Assembly: GCF_001709345.1 (NCBI RefSeq)
Contig: NZ_MDTQ01000001.1
Span: 3,720,023 to 3,784,022, forward strand
Origin: Terasakiispira papahanaumokuakeensis
Lineage (GTDB): Bacteria > Pseudomonadota > Gammaproteobacteria > Pseudomonadales > Halomonadaceae
DNA: 64,000 nucleotides
Direction: 5' to 3'
Below the pieces are notes generated by a model. The model was not told the DNA's origin. It did not search any database and saw only the letters and a list, made by a program, of their open reading frames with translations. Below are positions 63,400-64,000 of this stretch, in pieces. Positions within the stretch are counted from its first letter, which is position 1. Each line of letters starts with the position of its first letter. Made by a program: the position numbers and the translations under genes.

Positions 63400-64000
63400 A
63401 TGAGTAAAGAAATCGAAGAACATCGCAACCTGAATCACAGTGGTAATGAGCCATTTTCTTCCGTATTAGAGAAGCATATTTCGCGTCGCAGCATCATGCG
63501 GGGTGGCTTGGGAATGGCTGCGCTGACTGTGTTTGGTGGCTTTGGTCTTGCCGGTTGTAGTGACAATGACGACGATGACGATGACGCCCCGGTTAAAAAT
63601 GCCCTGACACTGGCTTTTGAAGCGATTGCGGGATCTAAAACGGATGCCTTTGCCGTGGCGGCTGGTTATACCGCCCAAGTATTGATCCCATGGGGGACGC
63701 CACTGAATAATGCGGCACCGGCTTGGCGCGAGGATCTCGGTTTTACGCCGGAGATCCAGCTCAATAGCGTGGGGATGCACCATGATGGTATGGCGCCTTT
63801 CCCGCTGGATGAAGCCAATGCTGCGAATCACTTCATTCTGGCATTGAACAATGAATATATTGACCAGGGTGCACTGTGGGCGCCGCAGGGCGGGCCGACC
63901 AATAAAAATGAAGGCGCACGCCCGGCGGATGAAGTGCGTACTGAAATCAATGCCCACGGGGTGACCTTGGTTGAGGTGCGTAAGGCTGCCAATGGCCAGT
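63400..64000 (+). CDS. phoX: PhoX-family alkaline phosphatase, Tat lipoprotein (C-terminus beyond window)
   Basis: The first 200 residues of a protein that continues past the window end. The N-terminus carries a Tat signal (ISRRSIMRGGLGMAALTVFG) ending in the lipobox-like LAGC, then Ser and an Asp-rich run. AVAAGYTAQVLIPWGTPL and VGMHHDGMAPFPLDE match the conserved opening of PhoX (DUF839) phosphatases, calcium/iron enzymes that hydrolyse phosphomonoesters outside the cytoplasm. GAGGGG sits four bases before the ATG. Divergent from the SoxB-like/gsp unit across a region with Pho boxes in both directions. Confidence 0.9.
   Translation, partial: MSKEIEEHRNLNHSGNEPFSSVLEKHISRRSIMRGGLGMAALTVFGGFGLAGCSDNDDDDDDAPVKNALTLAFEAIAGSKTDAFAVAAGYTAQVLIPWGTPLNNAAPAWREDLGFTPEIQLNSVGMHHDGMAPFPLDEANAANHFILALNNEYIDQGALWAPQGGPTNKNEGARPADEVRTEINAHGVTLVEVRKAANGQ

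Overview
The window is a 64 kb chromosomal segment of a Gram-negative gammaproteobacterium. Evidence: the order ftsH-folP-glmM-tpiA-secG-tRNA-Leu(GAG)-tRNA-fMet-rimP-nusA-infB-rbfA-truB-rpsO-pnp, an RND efflux pair, an LpxR-type lipid A deacylase, a FluC channel, LigB, and a complete type II secretion (T2SS) gene set. The FtsH start (MNDMAKN) and the FtnA-like bacterioferritin resemble Pseudomonas/Oceanospirillales proteins. A marine or halophilic member of that group is a reasonable inference, but the genus cannot be fixed from sequence alone.

Layout. 1-4206: surface-glycan modification genes (truncated acyltransferase 3; a GT-C-like membrane protein, an EmrE-like small flippase and a GtrB-like GT2 glycosyltransferase). 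4231-5748: a large secreted or surface protein with a choice-of-anchor-L domain. 6038-24002: a housekeeping block (hemE, yhbY, rlmE, ftsH, folP, glmM, tpiA, secG, two tRNAs, the nusA-infB operon, rpsO, pnp). 24113-31130: thiolase, RND pump with its membrane fusion protein, and lpxR. 31388-44066: purEK, a CoA-binding protein, fluC, ligB, an SLC13-type permease, bacterioferritin, a lipid kinase, mmuPM (S-methylmethionine uptake and use) and an ethanolamine permease. 44145-44996: prepilin peptidase. 45014-47913: fhuB/fhuD-like siderophore import. 48158-64000: a phosphate/secretion island made of phoD, gspN-M-L-K-J-I-H-G-F-E-D-C, a SoxB-like lipoprotein and, divergently, phoX (cut by the window end).

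The most coherent new story is that last island. Sequences with 11-bp spaced Pho half-sites lie in both orientations between phoX and the SoxB-like gene, and another lies before phoD, each about 10-11 bp upstream of a plausible -10. The SoxB-like gene ends 3 bp before gspC, and the gsp genes are mostly linked by ATGA overlaps. The T2SS therefore looks like part of a phosphate-starvation regulon, with Tat-exported lipoprotein phosphatases as candidate cargo. The SoxB-like protein keeps the family fold but has lost most visible metal ligands, so it looks like a pseudo-enzyme.

A second window-wide pattern is a large number of short tandem arrays (13-19 bp units, 2-6 copies). Each locus has its own unrelated unit, usually at a gene start, gene end or intergenic gap. 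Arrays inside reading frames use only 15- or 18-bp units, while intergenic ones use 13, 14, 16, 17, 18 or 19 bp. Two arrays repeat the stop-codon end of the adjacent gene.
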